Below are positions 6,542 through 7,559 of a stretch of 7,559 nt of DNA, in pieces. This DNA is from Nocardia sp. (lineage in GTDB: Bacteria; Actinomycetota; Actinomycetes; Mycobacteriales; Mycobacteriaceae), in assembly GCA_013361595.1 (NCBI GenBank), contig JABFXT010000348.1:1-7559 (forward strand), written 5' to 3'. A program made the translations under genes and the position numbers. Under the pieces are notes generated by a model. That model was given only the letters and a program-made list of their open reading frames with translations, searched no databases and was not told where the DNA came from. The first letter of the stretch is position 1; every line of letters starts with the position of its first letter.

Positions 6542-6548
6542 GTGGGCC

Positions 6549-7559
6549 ATGAGCGCACCCACCGTCGAACTCATGGATTACGCCGAGGTCCTCACCCGGT
6601 ACGAGCCGGTGCTGGGCATGGAGGTCCATGTCGAGCTGAACACCGCGACCAAGATGTTCTGCGGTTGCCCGACCACCTTCGGCGCCGATCCCAATACCCA
6701 GGTCTGCCCGGTGTGCCTGGGTATGCCCGGTTCGCTGCCGGTGGTCAACCAGCAGGCCGTCGAATCGGCGATCCGGATCGGTCTGGCGCTCAACTGTTCC
6801 ATCACGCCGTGGGGCCGGTTCGCGCGCAAGAACTACTTCTACCCGGATCAGCCGAAGAACTACCAGATCAGCCAATACGACGAGCCCATCGCGACCGAGG
6901 GCTACCTCGAGGTCCCGCTCGACGACGGCACCACCTTCCGGGTCGAGATCGAACGCGCCCATATGGAAGAGGACACCGGGAAATCGGTACACGTCGGCGG
7001 TGCGACCGGCCGTATCCACGGCGCGAGTCATTCGCTGCTGGACTACAACCGGGCCGGGGTGCCGCTCATCGAGATCGTCACCAAACCCATCACCGGCGCC
7101 GGTGATCGGGCGCCCGAGGTGGCTCGCGCGTATGTGACCGCGCTGCGCGATCTGCTGAAATCCCTGAGCGTTTCCGATGTCCGGATGGAACACGGTTCGC
7201 TGCGCTGCGATGCCAATGTCTCGCTCATGCCGATCGGCGCCGATGTCTTCGGCACCCGGACCGAGACCAAGAACGTGAACTCGCTCAAGAGCGTCGAGGT
7301 CGCGGTGCGGTTCGAGATGCGCCGTCAGGCCGCGATCCTGGCCGGAGGCGGTGAAATCGTCCAGGAGACCCGGCACTTCCACGAGGCCGACGGTTCCACT
7401 TCGCCGGGCCGGCGTAAGGAGACCGCCGAGGACTACCGGTATTTCCCCGAACCCGACCTCGAGCCGGTCGCGCCCGATACGGCGTGGGTGGAGCGGCTGC
7501 GCGGCACCGTCCCCGAATATCCGTGGTTGCGCCGCGCGCGTATCCAGTCGGCTTGGGGT
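6549..7559 (+). CDS. gatB: Asp-tRNA(Asn)/Glu-tRNA(Gln) amidotransferase subunit B, 3'-truncated
   Basis: GatB binds misacylated Glu-tRNA(Gln) or Asp-tRNA(Asn) and, with GatA (ammonia supply) and GatC, converts it to Gln-tRNA or Asn-tRNA in the cytoplasm. The frame is open without interruption from ATG 6549 to the last base: 337 codons of a protein usually near 500 aa. The four zinc-site cysteines, Cys38, Cys40, Cys53 and Cys56 (MFCGC and CPVCLG), are present. Other diagnostic segments are [18 protein letters not shown], the GatB signature [11 protein letters not shown] (165-175), [10 protein letters not shown] and [12 protein letters not shown]. What is visible covers the catalytic cradle; the C-terminal helical and tRNA-binding tail domains lie beyond the window. 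The N-terminus before [13 protein letters not shown] is slightly shorter than in M. tuberculosis GatB, which fits this ATG. gatA and gatC are not in the window. Confidence 0.98.
   Translation, partial: MSAPTVELMDYAEVLTRYEPVLGMEVHVELNTATKMFCGCPTTFGADPNTQVCPVCLGMPGSLPVVNQQAVESAIRIGLALNCSITPWGRFARKNYFYPDQPKNYQISQYDEPIATEGYLEVPLDDGTTFRVEIERAHMEEDTGKSVHVGGATGRIHGASHSLLDYNRAGVPLIEIVTKPITGAGDRAPEVARAYVTALRDLLKSLSVSDVRMEHGSLRCDANVSLMPIGADVFGTRTETKNVNSLKSVEVAVRFEMRRQAAILAGGGEIVQETRHFHEADGSTSPGRRKETAEDYRYFPEPDLEPVAPDTAWVERLRGTVPEYPWLRRARIQSAWG

Noticed and set aside
6468..7382. Antisense frame of 304 codons opposite gatB
   Set aside because: gatB is unmistakable on the + strand across this region; the antisense translation has no family features.

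Overview
The window is GC-rich, with strong G/C bias at third codon positions, and every gene lies on the + strand. PfkA and GatB can be recognised residue by residue as close relatives of the Mycobacterium tuberculosis proteins. The kinase resembles the PknE/PknF-type serine/threonine kinases of mycobacteria, and there are two short lipoprotein signal sequences. Together these point to a chromosomal segment of a mycolic-acid actinomycete, most likely Nocardia or a close relative. The genus is an inference; nothing in the window fixes it.

Layout, left to right: (1) the 3' part of a NarL/LuxR-type two-component response regulator (start outside the window), ending in a hairpin that overlaps its last codons. 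(2) A transmembrane Ser/Thr protein kinase of about 723 aa: kinase domain, long low-complexity cytoplasmic linker, one membrane helix, Thr/Ser-rich stalk and a small four-cysteine extracytoplasmic domain. It is followed by a good intrinsic-terminator-like hairpin. (3) A lipoprotein with the penicillin-binding/class A beta-lactamase fold motifs (SxxK, SDN, KGG) but no visible omega-loop glutamate. (4) pfkA, 6-phosphofructokinase. (5) A lipoprotein alpha/beta-hydrolase with an N-terminal beta-rich domain. (6) The first 337 codons of gatB (Asp/Glu-tRNA amidotransferase subunit B), cut by the window edge.

The left half (regulator, kinase, PBP-like lipoprotein) looks like an envelope-sensing and signalling neighbourhood. 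The right half holds housekeeping genes: glycolysis and the indirect route to Gln-/Asn-tRNA. In M. tuberculosis the order is gatC-gatA-pfkA-gatB with pfkA next to gatB; here a secreted hydrolase sits between them and a PBP-like lipoprotein lies directly upstream of pfkA.

The most interesting non-coding signal is that pfkA, the hydrolase and gatB each lack a Shine-Dalgarno sequence. Each instead carries a -10-like hexamer (CAAGAT, TACAGT, TAGACT) ending 6-7 nt before the ATG, which is the arrangement expected for leaderless mRNAs. The second signal is a set of three spaced (A/T)-T-R-(I/V/A)-(Y/F) motifs in the kinase linker that look like autophosphorylation or FHA-docking sites. I found no mobile element, CRISPR array, tRNA or rRNA, and no gene-free stretch longer than about 135 bases. 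I do not see a clearly new multi-gene system here.
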